A stretch of DNA of 64,000 nt from Psychrobacter sp. JCM 18900 (GCF_904846625.1 NZ_CAJHBL010000003.1:496001-560000), one strand, 5' to 3'. Positions 18,542-27,634 are shown, numbered from the stretch's first letter. Notes: generated by a model not told the origin, from the sequence alone. Made by a program: numbers and translations.

Positions 18542-19267
18542 ATGGATTGGAATTGGCAGGTCATTTTTGACCATATCCCTGATTTACTAGGCGGCGCGGT
18601 GTTGACCGTACAGCTGGTCTTGTTTTCAGGTGTGATTGGATTGCTGTTTGGTTTGGTTTTGGCGTTATTACGACTGTCTAAGAACTGGGTGGTACAGATA
18701 CTACCGTTTCTGTATATCTTCTTTTTCCGTGGTACGCCGCTGCTGGTACAGATATTCCTGATTTATTACGGTTTGGGTCAGTTCGAGGCCGTACGCGAGT
18801 CGTTCTTATGGGAGCCAGTACTCAGCCAAGCATATTGGTGCGCCATCATCGCCTTTACCCTCAATACCAGTGCTTATCTAGCCGAGATTATACGCGGTGC
18901 GATTCAGACGATTCCTATTGGAGAGCTTGAAGCTGCTGATGCGCTTGGTATGTCTAAATGGCAAAAGTTAACACGCGTTACGCTGCCGCGCGCATTTGGT
19001 ATTGTGATTCCAGCATACAGTAACGAAGTTATCTTTATGCTAAAAGGTAGTGCGCTCGCTTCGACTATTGCATTGATGGATATCACAGGTGTTGCTCGTA
19101 CGATTAGTGCGCGTACCTATACCTTGATGGAGCTATTCTTTGCCGCTGGTATCGTCTATTTATTGCTGTCGTGGGTTATCTTGTTTAGCTTTAGAATGTT
19201 TGAAAAGCGTATGAACCGTCATGCCAGTTATGTACCACCAGATGTGGTGACCAATACGATTCCATAG
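18542..19267 (+). CDS. Polar amino acid ABC transporter permease 2 (HisM/ArtM-like)
   Basis: Inner-membrane partner permease, 241 aa, about five helices. It has FFRGTPLLVQIFLIYYGLGQ and the EAA loop GELEAADALGMSKWQKLTRV followed by LPRAF. Its length and motifs match HisM/ArtM. AGAGGAGAG lies just before the ATG, overlapping the end of the upstream permease. The stop codon TAG is itself the first unit of the heptanucleotide array at 19265-19320. Confidence 0.93.
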   Translation: MDWNWQVIFDHIPDLLGGAVLTVQLVLFSGVIGLLFGLVLALLRLSKNWVVQILPFLYIFFFRGTPLLVQIFLIYYGLGQFEAVRESFLWEPVLSQAYWCAIIAFTLNTSAYLAEIIRGAIQTIPIGELEAADALGMSKWQKLTRVTLPRAFGIVIPAYSNEVIFMLKGSALASTIALMDITGVARTISARTYTLMELFFAAGIVYLLLSWVILFSFRMFEKRMNRHASYVPPDVVTNTIP

Positions 19268-19320
19268 TTAATAGTTAATAGTTAATAGTTAATAGTTAAT
19301 AGTTAATAGTTAATAGTTAG
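19265..19320. repeat. Heptanucleotide tandem repeat (TAGTTAA)8
   Basis: Eight head-to-tail 7-base units: seven exact TAGTTAA and a last TAGTTAG. The array starts inside the permease stop codon and ends 83 bases before the FAH-family gene. Perfect short tandem arrays are prone to copy-number change by slipped-strand replication. Confidence 0.97.
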
Positions 19321-19403
19321 CAACTAAAAATCGTCAAAGTCACTGTAGACAATATAGTATGGACTGCTGATAAAATAGCCATCATTTACAGGGAGAGTTT
19401 AGT

Positions 19404-20120
19404 ATGAGCCAATCGCCACACGAGTCATTAGCGAACGCCATTGCAGCTGGTGTCAATGCCGAGCAGGGCGCTATCAATCATAATGAAAGATTACGTGCTT
19501 CTATTGGTAAAGTTGTCTGTGTCGGTCGCAACTATGCGGCACATGCTGCAGAGTTGGGCAATGAAGTACCAACCACACCGATACTGTTTATGAAACCTGC
19601 GTCTTCAGTGGTCTCTATCCGTGGTGATGTGGTTCGCCCAAGTCCAGAGTTATTTGGCGAGACTCACTACGAGGCCGAGCTATGTATTCAGCTATCAGCT
19701 GATTTATCTAGGGCGACGATTGAGCAAGCTAAGCAAGCCATTGGTGGCGTGACATTGGGACTGGATTTGACCTTGCGTGATTTGCAAAGCAAGCTAAAAG
19801 AAAAAGGTCATCCGTGGGAGCGTGCTAAGTGTTTTGACGGAGCTTGCGTCCTTGCTGATTGGCTCGACCCACAAGCGTTTGGCAATCTGCAAAGTGTACA
19901 GTATCAGCTATCTATCAATGATAAGTTAACGCAAGATGGCGATAGTGCCTTAATGCTATTTCCTGTCTATGAATTGCTGGTCAATATCAGTCATGCCTTT
20001 AGCTTGCAAGCAGGGGATGTAATTATGACTGGTACGCCAAGCGGCGTTGGTGTGTTGCAAGCAGGCGATCAGCTTAAACTAAAACTGGGTGCTCATGAGT
20101 GGGTGTCGCAAGTACAGTAA
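19404..20120 (+). CDS. Fumarylacetoacetate hydrolase (FAH) family protein
   Basis: A 238-aa cytosolic hydrolase/decarboxylase of the FAHD1/YcgM type, often acting on acylpyruvates or oxaloacetate with Mg2+. Visible are KVVCVGRNYAAHAAELGN, PILFMKPASSV, the metal ligands in HYEAELCIQL, and C-terminal GDVIMTGTPSGVG. Length fits the single-domain family. AGGGAGAG precedes the ATG by about 7 bases. Exact substrate is not deducible. It stands alone between the heptamer array and its own terminator. Confidence 0.9.
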   Translation: MSQSPHESLANAIAAGVNAEQGAINHNERLRASIGKVVCVGRNYAAHAAELGNEVPTTPILFMKPASSVVSIRGDVVRPSPELFGETHYEAELCIQLSADLSRATIEQAKQAIGGVTLGLDLTLRDLQSKLKEKGHPWERAKCFDGACVLADWLDPQAFGNLQSVQYQLSINDKLTQDGDSALMLFPVYELLVNISHAFSLQAGDVIMTGTPSGVGVLQAGDQLKLKLGAHEWVSQVQ

Positions 20121-20147
20121 GCTTGATTGCAATAACAAACACATATT

Positions 20148-20177
20148 AAAAACCCCGAGCAATTGCTTGGGGTTTTT
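20148..20177 (+). terminator. Terminator of the FAH-family gene
   Basis: AAAAACCCCGAGC and GCTTGGGGTTTTT form a 13-bp stem (one G-T pair) with an AATT loop and 3' T-run. Confidence 0.93.
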
Positions 20178-20275
20178 GCTTTTAAGCCTTTATATTTATT
20201 TTTTGAATTTGCTAACTGCCAAACAATGCTAACTATCTAACCATTCTATTTTTCAATAATCATCAGTACAGTCGA

Positions 20276-20319
20276 TTGTCATCAGTTTGTCACCTATTGT
20301 TCAGCGTGCTGTCATAAAG
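20276..20319 (+). promoter_or_regulatory. Tandem Pho box (PhoB-binding half-sites) upstream of phoX
   Basis: TTGTCAT at 20276 and TTGTCAC at 20287 are 11 bases apart, and CTGTCATAAAG begins at 20309, another 22 bases on; a degenerate TTGTTCA lies between at 20297. This matches the PhoB pattern of 7-base TGTCA half-sites with 11-base spacing. TAGACT at 20326 is well placed as a -10. The gene downstream is a phosphatase, as expected for phosphate-starvation control. Confidence 0.78.
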
Positions 20320-20417
20320 GTTGAGTAGACTTAAGCGGAATTCGTATTTTTGTGGTCGTAATTATAAAGCCGCGATCAACTCTCTGCCAATCTAGCCTAA
20401 TAGCAAGGTGACTGATA

Positions 20418-22634
20418 ATGACATTATTGAACAATGAGCGAACGCTTGCCCACGAAGTGGTTGAAGACTCAAATCCTACTAATAATACTGACTTTCAGAC
20501 GATTATCAATCGTCGATTGAACCGCCGTAGTATCCTAAAAGGTGGCACAGGGTTGACGGCTGCTGCGTTTTTTGGCGCATTACCTTTGGTCGGTTGTAGT
20601 GAAGACGATGATAACAGTATTGTTGGTAATGACGATAATGCCGCTATCCCTGCACAAGGTGATTTGAAGCGTCCTAATACCTTAAAGTTTGAGGCAGTCG
20701 CGCATTCAACAGCGGATACGATGACCGTAGCAGCAGGTTACAAGGCAGAGATGATATTACCGCTTGGTACACCGCTGAACTCTGGTATCGAGGATTGGAA
20801 AGACAATCGCGAGCAATCAGCAGAGTCATTTGAATGGCGTATGGGTGACAACCATGATGGGATGTGGTTCTTTGGCAAAAACGGTAACGCTTACGATGCT
20901 AAAGCGTCAGAAAATAGCTTGCTAGTCATGAACCATGAATACGTTAATAGCAGTGAGCTTAGCCCATTTGGCTATTACGTCACTCAAGATAACGATGCTG
21001 CGCCTATTTTTCAAAACCGTCGTCTCGCGAGCGACGTCCGCCGTGAAGTCAACTGTCATGGCGTCTCGGTGGTTGAGTTAACTCGCCGTGCAGATGGTAT
21101 GGGTTATGAGATGGTACCTGATTCTAAATACAATCGCCGTATCACCAGTAGTACAACAGCACAATTGGCTGGCCCTGTGGCAGGCTCTGCTCTGGTCAAG
21201 ACCAAGTTTGATCCGACAGGCTATCAGACTCGCGGTATCAATAACAATTGCGGCGCAGGTCTGTCACCGTGGGGTACTTATCTGACTACCGAAGAGAACT
21301 TCTTGGGTGTGTTTGCCCGTGGACAGGATGCTAGTCAATTGAGCGCTGGTGATAACTATGCGCGCGAGCGCTACGGTGCGGTGGAGGACTTCCCAGGATG
21401 GGAGTATCTATGGCATACCCCAGAGGCAAAGGATGCTAAAATAGCAGACGAGTTCTCACGCTGGGATATGACCGCAGTCGGTGCCAGTGCTGCGGAAGAT
21501 TATCGCTACGGCTTTAACACCTTCGGTTATATTACTGAAATTGACCCATTTGACCAAAACTCTATACCGCAGAAACGCACTGCACTGGGCCGATTCGCTC
21601 ATGAAAACTGCGCGTATGCTCCTGTCGAGCAAGGTAAGCCAGTAGTTTTCTACATGGGTGATGACGCCCGAGGTGAGTACATTTATAAGTTTGTCTCCAA
21701 AGCGATGTGGTCAAACTCGGACATCGGCGGCGGACTAAAAGCAGGTGACAAATATCTGAATGACGGCACGCTATATGTGGCGGTATTTAACGAAGATGGT
21801 AGCGGTGAGTGGAAAGCCCTTGTCCACGGTCAAAACGGACTGGATGCTTTTAATAGTGTACTGCCATTCAATGGACAAGATGAAGTATTGATCTTCGCCC
21901 GTGCCGCTGCCGATGCTGCTGGTGCTACTAAGATGGATCGACCTGAATGGGTATCGGTCAGTCCTATGACGGGCGATGTCTATGTGACATTGACCAATAA
22001 TAAATATCGCGGCGTACGTGACGATCAGCCTGTCTCAGCTTCCAATCCGCGTAGCTATCAGTCAAGCGGAAAAGCACTTGGTAATGACAATGGTCACATT
22101 ATTCGCTGGGCAGAAGCAGGCGGTGACCATGCCGCAACGAGCTTTGAATGGGATATTTATCTGTTTGGTGCGCCAAGTGACTTATCAGCAGAAAACCTTT
22201 CTCAATTAAATGATAATAATGACTTTTCTTCACCTGATGGGCTATATTTTGACCCGCGCGGTGTCTTATGGATTCAGACAGATGACGGCGCTTATACCGA
22301 TACCAGTAGCTGTATGTTGCTTGCGGCTCTGCCGGGTAAGGTCAGTGATGGCTCGATGACGACCACATCGGCAGGGCAGTCAACCCGAGTCGGCACATCT
22401 GCTAGCAATGACAATATCAAACGATTCTTTGTCGGTCCTGAAGGATGCGAAGTAACAGGTATCACCATGGCGCCAGATTTCAAAACGCTGTTTATCAATA
22501 TTCAGCATCCTGGCAACACATGGGGCGCTGTCGCTGGTGGTAGTATACCTCGTTCAGCGACTGTGATGATTACTCGCGAGGATGGTGATGTCATACTGGC
22601 AGAGTCATTTGATACGGCTGATAGCACGACATAG
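20418..22634 (+). CDS. phoX: PhoX-family alkaline phosphatase (Tat-exported)
   Basis: Releases phosphate from organic esters outside the cytosol; PhoX enzymes (DUF839) use Ca2+ and Fe. Of 738 aa, the N-terminus has the twin-arginine motif RRSILKGG at about residue 37, then a hydrophobic stretch ending LPLVGC, which also reads as a lipobox, so it may be a Tat lipoprotein. Family segments include LLVMNHEYVN, NNCGAGLSPWGTYLTTEEN, GRFAHENCAYAP, FYMGDDARGEYIYKFVS and DNFSSPDGL-like NDFSSPDGLYFDPRGVLWIQ. Upstream Pho boxes support phosphate-starvation control. Length is in range for the larger PhoX group. Confidence 0.92.
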   Translation: MTLLNNERTLAHEVVEDSNPTNNTDFQTIINRRLNRRSILKGGTGLTAAAFFGALPLVGCSEDDDNSIVGNDDNAAIPAQGDLKRPNTLKFEAVAHSTADTMTVAAGYKAEMILPLGTPLNSGIEDWKDNREQSAESFEWRMGDNHDGMWFFGKNGNAYDAKASENSLLVMNHEYVNSSELSPFGYYVTQDNDAAPIFQNRRLASDVRREVNCHGVSVVELTRRADGMGYEMVPDSKYNRRITSSTTAQLAGPVAGSALVKTKFDPTGYQTRGINNNCGAGLSPWGTYLTTEENFLGVFARGQDASQLSAGDNYARERYGAVEDFPGWEYLWHTPEAKDAKIADEFSRWDMTAVGASAAEDYRYGFNTFGYITEIDPFDQNSIPQKRTALGRFAHENCAYAPVEQGKPVVFYMGDDARGEYIYKFVSKAMWSNSDIGGGLKAGDKYLNDGTLYVAVFNEDGSGEWKALVHGQNGLDAFNSVLPFNGQDEVLIFARAAADAAGATKMDRPEWVSVSPMTGDVYVTLTNNKYRGVRDDQPVSASNPRSYQSSGKALGNDNGHIIRWAEAGGDHAATSFEWDIYLFGAPSDLSAENLSQLNDNNDFSSPDGLYFDPRGVLWIQTDDGAYTDTSSCMLLAALPGKVSDGSMTTTSAGQSTRVGTSASNDNIKRFFVGPEGCEVTGITMAPDFKTLFINIQHPGNTWGAVAGGSIPRSATVMITREDGDVILAESFDTADSTT

Positions 22635-22685
22635 ATAGATAAGCTATAGGCGAATAATAGAAACAACTAAAATGCTCACAACCAT

Positions 22686-22716
22686 AAAAATCCCAAGTTA
22701 AGACTTGGGATTTTTT
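22686..22716 (+). terminator. Terminator of phoX
   Basis: AAAATCCCAAGT and ACTTGGGATTTT form a perfect stem around TAAG, followed by further T residues. Confidence 0.93.
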
Positions 22717-22870
22717 ATTATTATATTGATTTGATGGCTAACGAGACCGTCTATCAGTAATCTGGCTCTGCTAGTCGTCATCCCGATCTAAAGTCAAACC
22801 ATTCACTTCTCTTTGCTGCAGTTACAGGATAATATAGACCATTACTTTTCTCGCTGAATGTGCAAATATT

Positions 22871-24364
22871 ATGAGCAGTCCAAATGTGTTTTATAACGAC
22901 GGTGTTAGTGACAGCGACGCTCAAAACGATAGCAGCTATACTCGTACTCATCATGAGCTCGATGCGCATTTTGTCCCAGATGCGAGTGTACCGCTACACA
23001 GTCATCTATATGAGCAAATCGACCAACTCGAAGCCATCGATATGGATGAGCTGGTCAAGCTACTGGCAGATTCGGATGACAGCGATGAAATCAACAAAAC
23101 ACCTGTGTCTTTGGCTAATTTTTTTGAAGGATTGGCCCAGCTCGCTACCATGGGTGTGGTTGAGATTACAGAAATCGTAGAAGCCATTCATCGTGAAGTT
23201 ATTCTGCGTCCGCTAGGCCGCTTCAATGACAAACATTTAAATAAATGGTCGCGCGGATTTACTGGACGTATATATGGCACGATACGTCATGTGATGCAAA
23301 TGGTCGGTAATAATCTAGCGTCTGTACTACGCATATACAAAAACCTGATTCTCCAAAAGTCAGTGCAGCCACTACCGGACTCACTAAAAAAACTGGTCAA
23401 TGTGCTCAATGGTGTCATAGGTGATCATTTGGTCAACAACCAAAATGCGCTCGCCATTCCGATGATGCTATACACTCAAGACGGCAAACCACAGAATGAA
23501 GTGCTATCAGGCCGTATCGTTATTTTGTGCCATGGTCTATGTATGAGTCATTTAAGCTGGCAAGCACAAGCAGGTAATGATTTAGGCGAGGCCATTCATG
23601 TTAGCCAGCCTGATACCACGGTGCTGTATTTGGATTACAATACAGGTCGCCGTATCTCACGTAGCGGTCGCAAGTTCTCTCAATTACTACAAGCGCTGGT
23701 CGATGACAATCCAAATATCAGTCAGATAGATCTGGTCGGACATAGTATGGGTGGTTTGGTCTCTCGCAGTGCACTGTTTTATGGCGAGCAAGACCGCCTA
23801 GATTGGATAAAACGCGTGGGCAATCTCATCACGCTAGGTTCGCCGCATCATGGGGCAGTGCTTGAGCGTATCGGTAATTATGTACAAGACATCATTGCCA
23901 AGCTGCCGTTTGCAGGCTCACTGGCTAAGCTCGGGGATATGCGCAGTGCCGGTATTATCGATCTGCGTCATGGCAGTATTCGGGATGCAGATTGGAAAGC
24001 ATTAGAAGGACGTAGCGTGTTGCCACAAGACTTTCGCCATCCTGCACGGTTGCCAAGTGGTATCAAGACTTACTTTGTCGCCAGTGCTTTGCTTGAGACG
24101 CATTATGATTCTAAGGTAACGGATCTGCTAGGAGACAGTTTGGTATCGGTGGCTTCAGCCTTAGGTGAAGATGACGCTGAGCATGCTTTGTTTGTGCCAG
24201 ATGGTCATAAAGCAGTGTTTTATGGCGTCAATCATATGAACTTAATTCATAGTAGACGAGTACGCGAACAGGTTGTTGAATGGCTACTTGATAATGGTCG
24301 AAGTGACTATGCGGGACGTCCGCGCATACACTCTTATCCCAGAAGTTTAGATGTAGCGGTGTAG
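22871..24364 (+). CDS. Alpha/beta-hydrolase, lipase/esterase-like
   Basis: A 497-aa protein with a hydrolase domain from about residue 215 on: oxyanion segment IVILCHGLCMSHLSW, nucleophile elbow LVGHSMGGLVSRSA (Ser in GHSMGG), TLGSPHHGAVLE, and a C-terminal histidine in FYGVNHMNLIHS. This pattern resembles PGAP1/triacylglycerol-lipase-like proteins. The first 210 residues are predicted helical, acidic at the start, with no signal peptide, so the enzyme looks cytosolic or membrane-associated. Substrate unknown. It stands alone, with a terminator shared with hslO. Confidence 0.85.
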   Translation: MSSPNVFYNDGVSDSDAQNDSSYTRTHHELDAHFVPDASVPLHSHLYEQIDQLEAIDMDELVKLLADSDDSDEINKTPVSLANFFEGLAQLATMGVVEITEIVEAIHREVILRPLGRFNDKHLNKWSRGFTGRIYGTIRHVMQMVGNNLASVLRIYKNLILQKSVQPLPDSLKKLVNVLNGVIGDHLVNNQNALAIPMMLYTQDGKPQNEVLSGRIVILCHGLCMSHLSWQAQAGNDLGEAIHVSQPDTTVLYLDYNTGRRISRSGRKFSQLLQALVDDNPNISQIDLVGHSMGGLVSRSALFYGEQDRLDWIKRVGNLITLGSPHHGAVLERIGNYVQDIIAKLPFAGSLAKLGDMRSAGIIDLRHGSIRDADWKALEGRSVLPQDFRHPARLPSGIKTYFVASALLETHYDSKVTDLLGDSLVSVASALGEDDAEHALFVPDGHKAVFYGVNHMNLIHSRRVREQVVEWLLDNGRSDYAGRPRIHSYPRSLDVAV

Positions 24365-24382
24365 TGATTTAATGATAAATAC

Positions 24383-24417
24383 AAAAACCCCTCAAGCATC
24401 ATGCTTGAGGGGTTTTT
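24383..24417. terminator. Bidirectional terminator between the hydrolase gene and hslO
   Basis: AAAAACCCCTCAAGCA and TGCTTGAGGGGTTTTT are perfect inverted 16-base arms with a 3-base loop; A and T tracts on both sides allow use by both convergent genes. Confidence 0.93.
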
Positions 24418-24458
24418 ATATTTCTACAAAGGCTGATTTATAGCAAATAAGAAAAAAC

Positions 24459-25439
24459 TTACTCAGCAAATATTGCTGCTACATCATCTTTATTGAACTT
24501 ATAGACTTCACCGCAGAATCCACAATCCATCTCAAATGTACCGCCTTGCTCTTCGACGATATCTAATGCTTCTGCTTCACCGATTTGTTCGATTGCCATT
24601 TCACACTTCTCGCGTGAGCAAGTGCAACCAAATGACAGAGGGGCAGGCTCAGGGGCCACGATGTTTTCTTCGTGATACAAGCGATAAAGGATTTCGTTAG
24701 CATCCAGTGTCGTTAGCTCTTCTGCTTTTACCGTGCGCGTCAATACAGACAAGCGCGTCCATAAATCATCGTCGATACCTGCATCTTGGTTTTGCTCAAC
24801 TTCAGACGTTTCTTCAGCAGTACGCGGTAGCATTTGTACCAAGATACCACCGGCTTGCAGGCCATCAGATGCCAAGTTAATCAATGTTGGAATCTGGGCT
24901 GATTGCTTTTGATAATGCGCTAAGCAGTCCGCTAGATTGTCATGGCTACGCTCAACGATACCTTGGTATGGCTCACCGCCATCAGGCTGAATGTTGATAA
25001 ACAATACGCCTTGTCCCATCGCACCAAGCTCTGCAAAGGCTTCTTTGGCATGGGTCATATTGTCCCACGCTTGTACTTGCTCATCCGTCTCGCCTTTCCA
25101 ACTAGCAAGCGCACGAATGATACCGTCTTGATCGCATTCTGCCATCGCCCAGTTTAGTAAGCTGTCACTGTCTGATGATTGCAACTGAATAGACAGGCGA
25201 CCATTGATTTTGACCGTACTGATTAGCAAACTCGCTGCGGTCAGCATCTCACCCAATAAGCGTTTGATGGCTTCAGGGTAGGGCTTTTGTGCAATGGTGC
25301 TCGCGTAGCTGCGTGATAGGCGTACCACATCACCGCGCACGGGCGAGTCTTCAACAAAGAAACGTTGGCGAATGTCGTTGCTGCTATGGTTGCCAATAGT
25401 TTGGCTGTCCGTATTTGGGACTTGGATATCTTGAGTCAT
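24459..25439 (-). CDS. hslO: Redox-regulated chaperone Hsp33
   Basis: Cytosolic holdase activated by oxidation. The 326-aa protein begins its fold at RQRFFVEDSPVRGDVVRLS, has GQGVLFINIQ and carries the zinc/redox centre CTCSREKC...CGFC near the C-terminus, spaced as in the family (CXC then CXXC). It is longer than E. coli Hsp33 (292) because of an N-terminal extension and an acidic insert EVEQNQDAGIDDD around residue 215. A start at ATG 25439 is the only sensible one. Confidence 0.95.
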   Translation of the reverse strand: MTQDIQVPNTDSQTIGNHSSNDIRQRFFVEDSPVRGDVVRLSRSYASTIAQKPYPEAIKRLLGEMLTAASLLISTVKINGRLSIQLQSSDSDSLLNWAMAECDQDGIIRALASWKGETDEQVQAWDNMTHAKEAFAELGAMGQGVLFINIQPDGGEPYQGIVERSHDNLADCLAHYQKQSAQIPTLINLASDGLQAGGILVQMLPRTAEETSEVEQNQDAGIDDDLWTRLSVLTRTVKAEELTTLDANEILYRLYHEENIVAPEPAPLSFGCTCSREKCEMAIEQIGEAEALDIVEEQGGTFEMDCGFCGEVYKFNKDDVAAIFAE

Positions 25440-25815
25440 AAGTCATTTGTAGTATAGAGAAGTTGTTTGCTTTATGGGGATTACTGCCGATTTATCAATC
25501 TCACTTAGTAGACTGTTTTGACGATTATGAGTAGTAATTGTCAATAATGGGTTTAAAAAACCAAGCAGCTGTCTGTACAAAACTCTGAGTAGATAGCCGC
25601 TATAAGCCATCATCTTATAGTTAGAATATAAATATATTCATAAATATGTACTCTCTCAAAAAAAATTCACCCTCTACTGCAAATTTGTTGTACAGTAACA
25701 TTAAGTTGCATTGTGATAAACAACAGCAACAACCGTACGGATGCGGGGCAGTCTGGTCAATCAGACCTATGTCGTCCAAGCACTCACTCAATCTTGCGAT
25801 AAAAGGATGTATTTC
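25440..25815. other. Intergenic region between hslO and gltI
   Basis: About 375 bases between divergent genes. I see no gene and no confident promoter or operator. A frame open from 25741 belongs to the gltI frame but precedes its signal peptide. Confidence 0.4.
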
Positions 25816-26790
25816 ATGACATACTCATTTTCCAAACCGTTGACTTTAGCTGCTGTTATGGCATTAGGCTTAGCGGGATGTAATAACAGCAGCCAGACCA
25901 GCACCGATGCGCCAGCAGATGATGCAGCGACGACAGAAACCACGACTAACGGTACGCTACAGAAAATCAAAGACTCTGGCACTATTGTCGTCGGTCACCG
26001 TGATTCCTCTATTCCTTTTTCTTATATCGCTGATGATCCTAATCAGCCGATTGGCTATGCGCACGACTTGGAAATGAAAGTGGTTGAAGCCGTTAAGCAA
26101 AAGCTAAACATGCCAGACCTTAACGTTCGCTATAACCTAATCACTTCGCAAACTCGTATCCCATTGGTACAAAACGGCACGGTAGATTTTGAGTGTGGTT
26201 CAACCACCAATAACGAAGAACGTCAAAAGCAAGTTGCATTCTCTAATGGTTTCTTTGAAATTGGTACGCGTCTGTTGACCAAAAAAGACTCTGGTATTCA
26301 AGATTTTGAAGACCTAAAAGGCAAAACCTTGGTAACGACAGCAGGTACGACTTCAGAGCGTTATATCCGTCAGTACAACGATGATAATAAAATGGATACC
26401 AATATCATCTCAGCAAAAGATCATGGCGAAGGCTTCCTAATGCTAGAAAATGGTCGCGCTGATGCCTTTATGATGGATGATGTATTGCTTGCAGGCGAAA
26501 AAGCCAAAGCAAAAAATCCTGATGAGTGGGTCATCGTCGGTACGCCGCAATCGTTTGAAATCTATGGTTGTATGATGCGTAAAGATGATCCTGAATTCAA
26601 AGCTGTGGTCGATGAAGCACTTGCTAATGTCTTTAGCTCAGGCGAAATCAATAGCATTTATGACAAGTGGTTCTTGAACCCAATCCCACCAAAGAACGTC
26701 AATCTAAACTTTGAGATGTCAGACAACTTAAAGGCCTTGATTGCCAATCCGCATGACAGCGCTCAGCCTAAAGAAGCAGCAGCGCAGTAA
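25816..26790 (+). CDS. gltI: Glutamate/aspartate ABC transporter substrate-binding lipoprotein
   Basis: Periplasmic binding protein of a GltIJKL-type importer. At 324 aa from the chosen start it has a signal peptide with lipobox LGLAGC. The sequence LQKIKDSGTIVVGHRDSSIP, PIGYAHDLEMKVVEA, SQTRIPLVQNGTVDFECGST and FYDKWF-like SIYDKWFLNPIPPKN is characteristic of the glutamate/aspartate group. The frame is open from 25741, but AAGGA at 25803 with 9-base spacing and the signal peptide support ATG 25816. It is followed by two permeases and an ATPase in the order expected for gltIJKL, separated from gltJ by a hairpin. Confidence 0.93.
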   Translation: MTYSFSKPLTLAAVMALGLAGCNNSSQTSTDAPADDAATTETTTNGTLQKIKDSGTIVVGHRDSSIPFSYIADDPNQPIGYAHDLEMKVVEAVKQKLNMPDLNVRYNLITSQTRIPLVQNGTVDFECGSTTNNEERQKQVAFSNGFFEIGTRLLTKKDSGIQDFEDLKGKTLVTTAGTTSERYIRQYNDDNKMDTNIISAKDHGEGFLMLENGRADAFMMDDVLLAGEKAKAKNPDEWVIVGTPQSFEIYGCMMRKDDPEFKAVVDEALANVFSSGEINSIYDKWFLNPIPPKNVNLNFEMSDNLKALIANPHDSAQPKEAAAQ

Positions 26791-26815
26791 CGCTCATTGT
26801 CCCTCAACATAGCTT

Positions 26816-26859
26816 GCCTATACGTTCAGATAGCCAGTAATTTTATTTGACGTATAGGC
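26816..26859 (+). other. Intercistronic inverted repeat between gltI and gltJ
   Basis: GCCTATACGT (26816-26825) and ACGTATAGGC (26850-26859) are perfect inverted 10-base arms. Such a structure after a binding-protein gene typically protects its mRNA and lets the binding protein be made in excess of the membrane subunits; that role is inferred here. Confidence 0.6.
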
Positions 26860-26887
26860 TTATCAATCGTTGCTCGGAGAGACAACC

Positions 26888-27634
26888 ATGAATTATAGCT
26901 GGAACTGGGGTGTGCTCTTTGAGCAGACTGGTATTGGCAACGAGCTCTACATCCATTGGATGATCACTGGTCTTGGCTGGCTGCTATTGATTGGTAGTAT
27001 CGCATGGGCTATCGCGATGGTCGTCGGTACTATCTTCGGTATCATGCGTACATTGCCCAACAATACCGCTCGTGCAATCGGTACGGCTTATGTGACATTT
27101 TTTCGTAATATTCCACTGCTTGTTCAACTGTTCTTTTGGTTTTATATCGCGCCTGGCTGGCTCACGCCGACGATACAAGAATGGTGGTATAAGGATTTGT
27201 CTCCGAATACCTCAGCCATGTTATCAGCCAGTATTGGTTTGGGCTTATTTACCGCTGCTCGTATTGTTGAACAGGTGCGGACAGGTATTGAGTCATTACC
27301 AGATGGACAGATTAATGCGGCCTATGCGTTAGGGTTTAGCATTCCACAAGTCTATAAAGAAGTACTGCTACCGCAGGCATTTCGTATTATCTTGCCACCG
27401 CTCAGCTCTGAGCTAACGAACTGTTTCAAAAACGCTTCTGTGGCCTCGCTTGTGGGGGTAATGGAGCTGATTAGCCAAACCAAAACCATCAGCGAATATA
27501 CTCAAAATAGTATCGAGATATATACTTACGCGACGATTATTTACTTAGTTTTCAATTTATCCTTGATCGCTATTATGGGGTTGATTGAACGTAAATTGCG
27601 TGTGCCTGGGCTTATTGCGGGAGGTCAGAAATGA
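26888..27634 (+). CDS. gltJ: Glutamate/aspartate ABC transporter permease GltJ
   Basis: Inner-membrane subunit, 248 aa. It starts MNYSWNWGVLFEQTG, typical of GltJ, and has FFRNIPLLVQLFFWFYIAPGW and the EAA loop GQINAAYALGFSIPQVYKEV with LPQAFRIILPPL. ATG 26888 is preferred over the upstream in-frame start at 26870 because GGAGAGAC lies 5-8 bases before it and the family begins here. Its stop overlaps the gltK start (ATGA). Confidence 0.94.
   Translation: MNYSWNWGVLFEQTGIGNELYIHWMITGLGWLLLIGSIAWAIAMVVGTIFGIMRTLPNNTARAIGTAYVTFFRNIPLLVQLFFWFYIAPGWLTPTIQEWWYKDLSPNTSAMLSASIGLGLFTAARIVEQVRTGIESLPDGQINAAYALGFSIPQVYKEVLLPQAFRIILPPLSSELTNCFKNASVASLVGVMELISQTKTISEYTQNSIEIYTYATIIYLVFNLSLIAIMGLIERKLRVPGLIAGGQK

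Noticed and set aside
19265-19320. CRISPR-like array
   Set aside because: The unit is 7 bases with no spacers; a simple tandem repeat.
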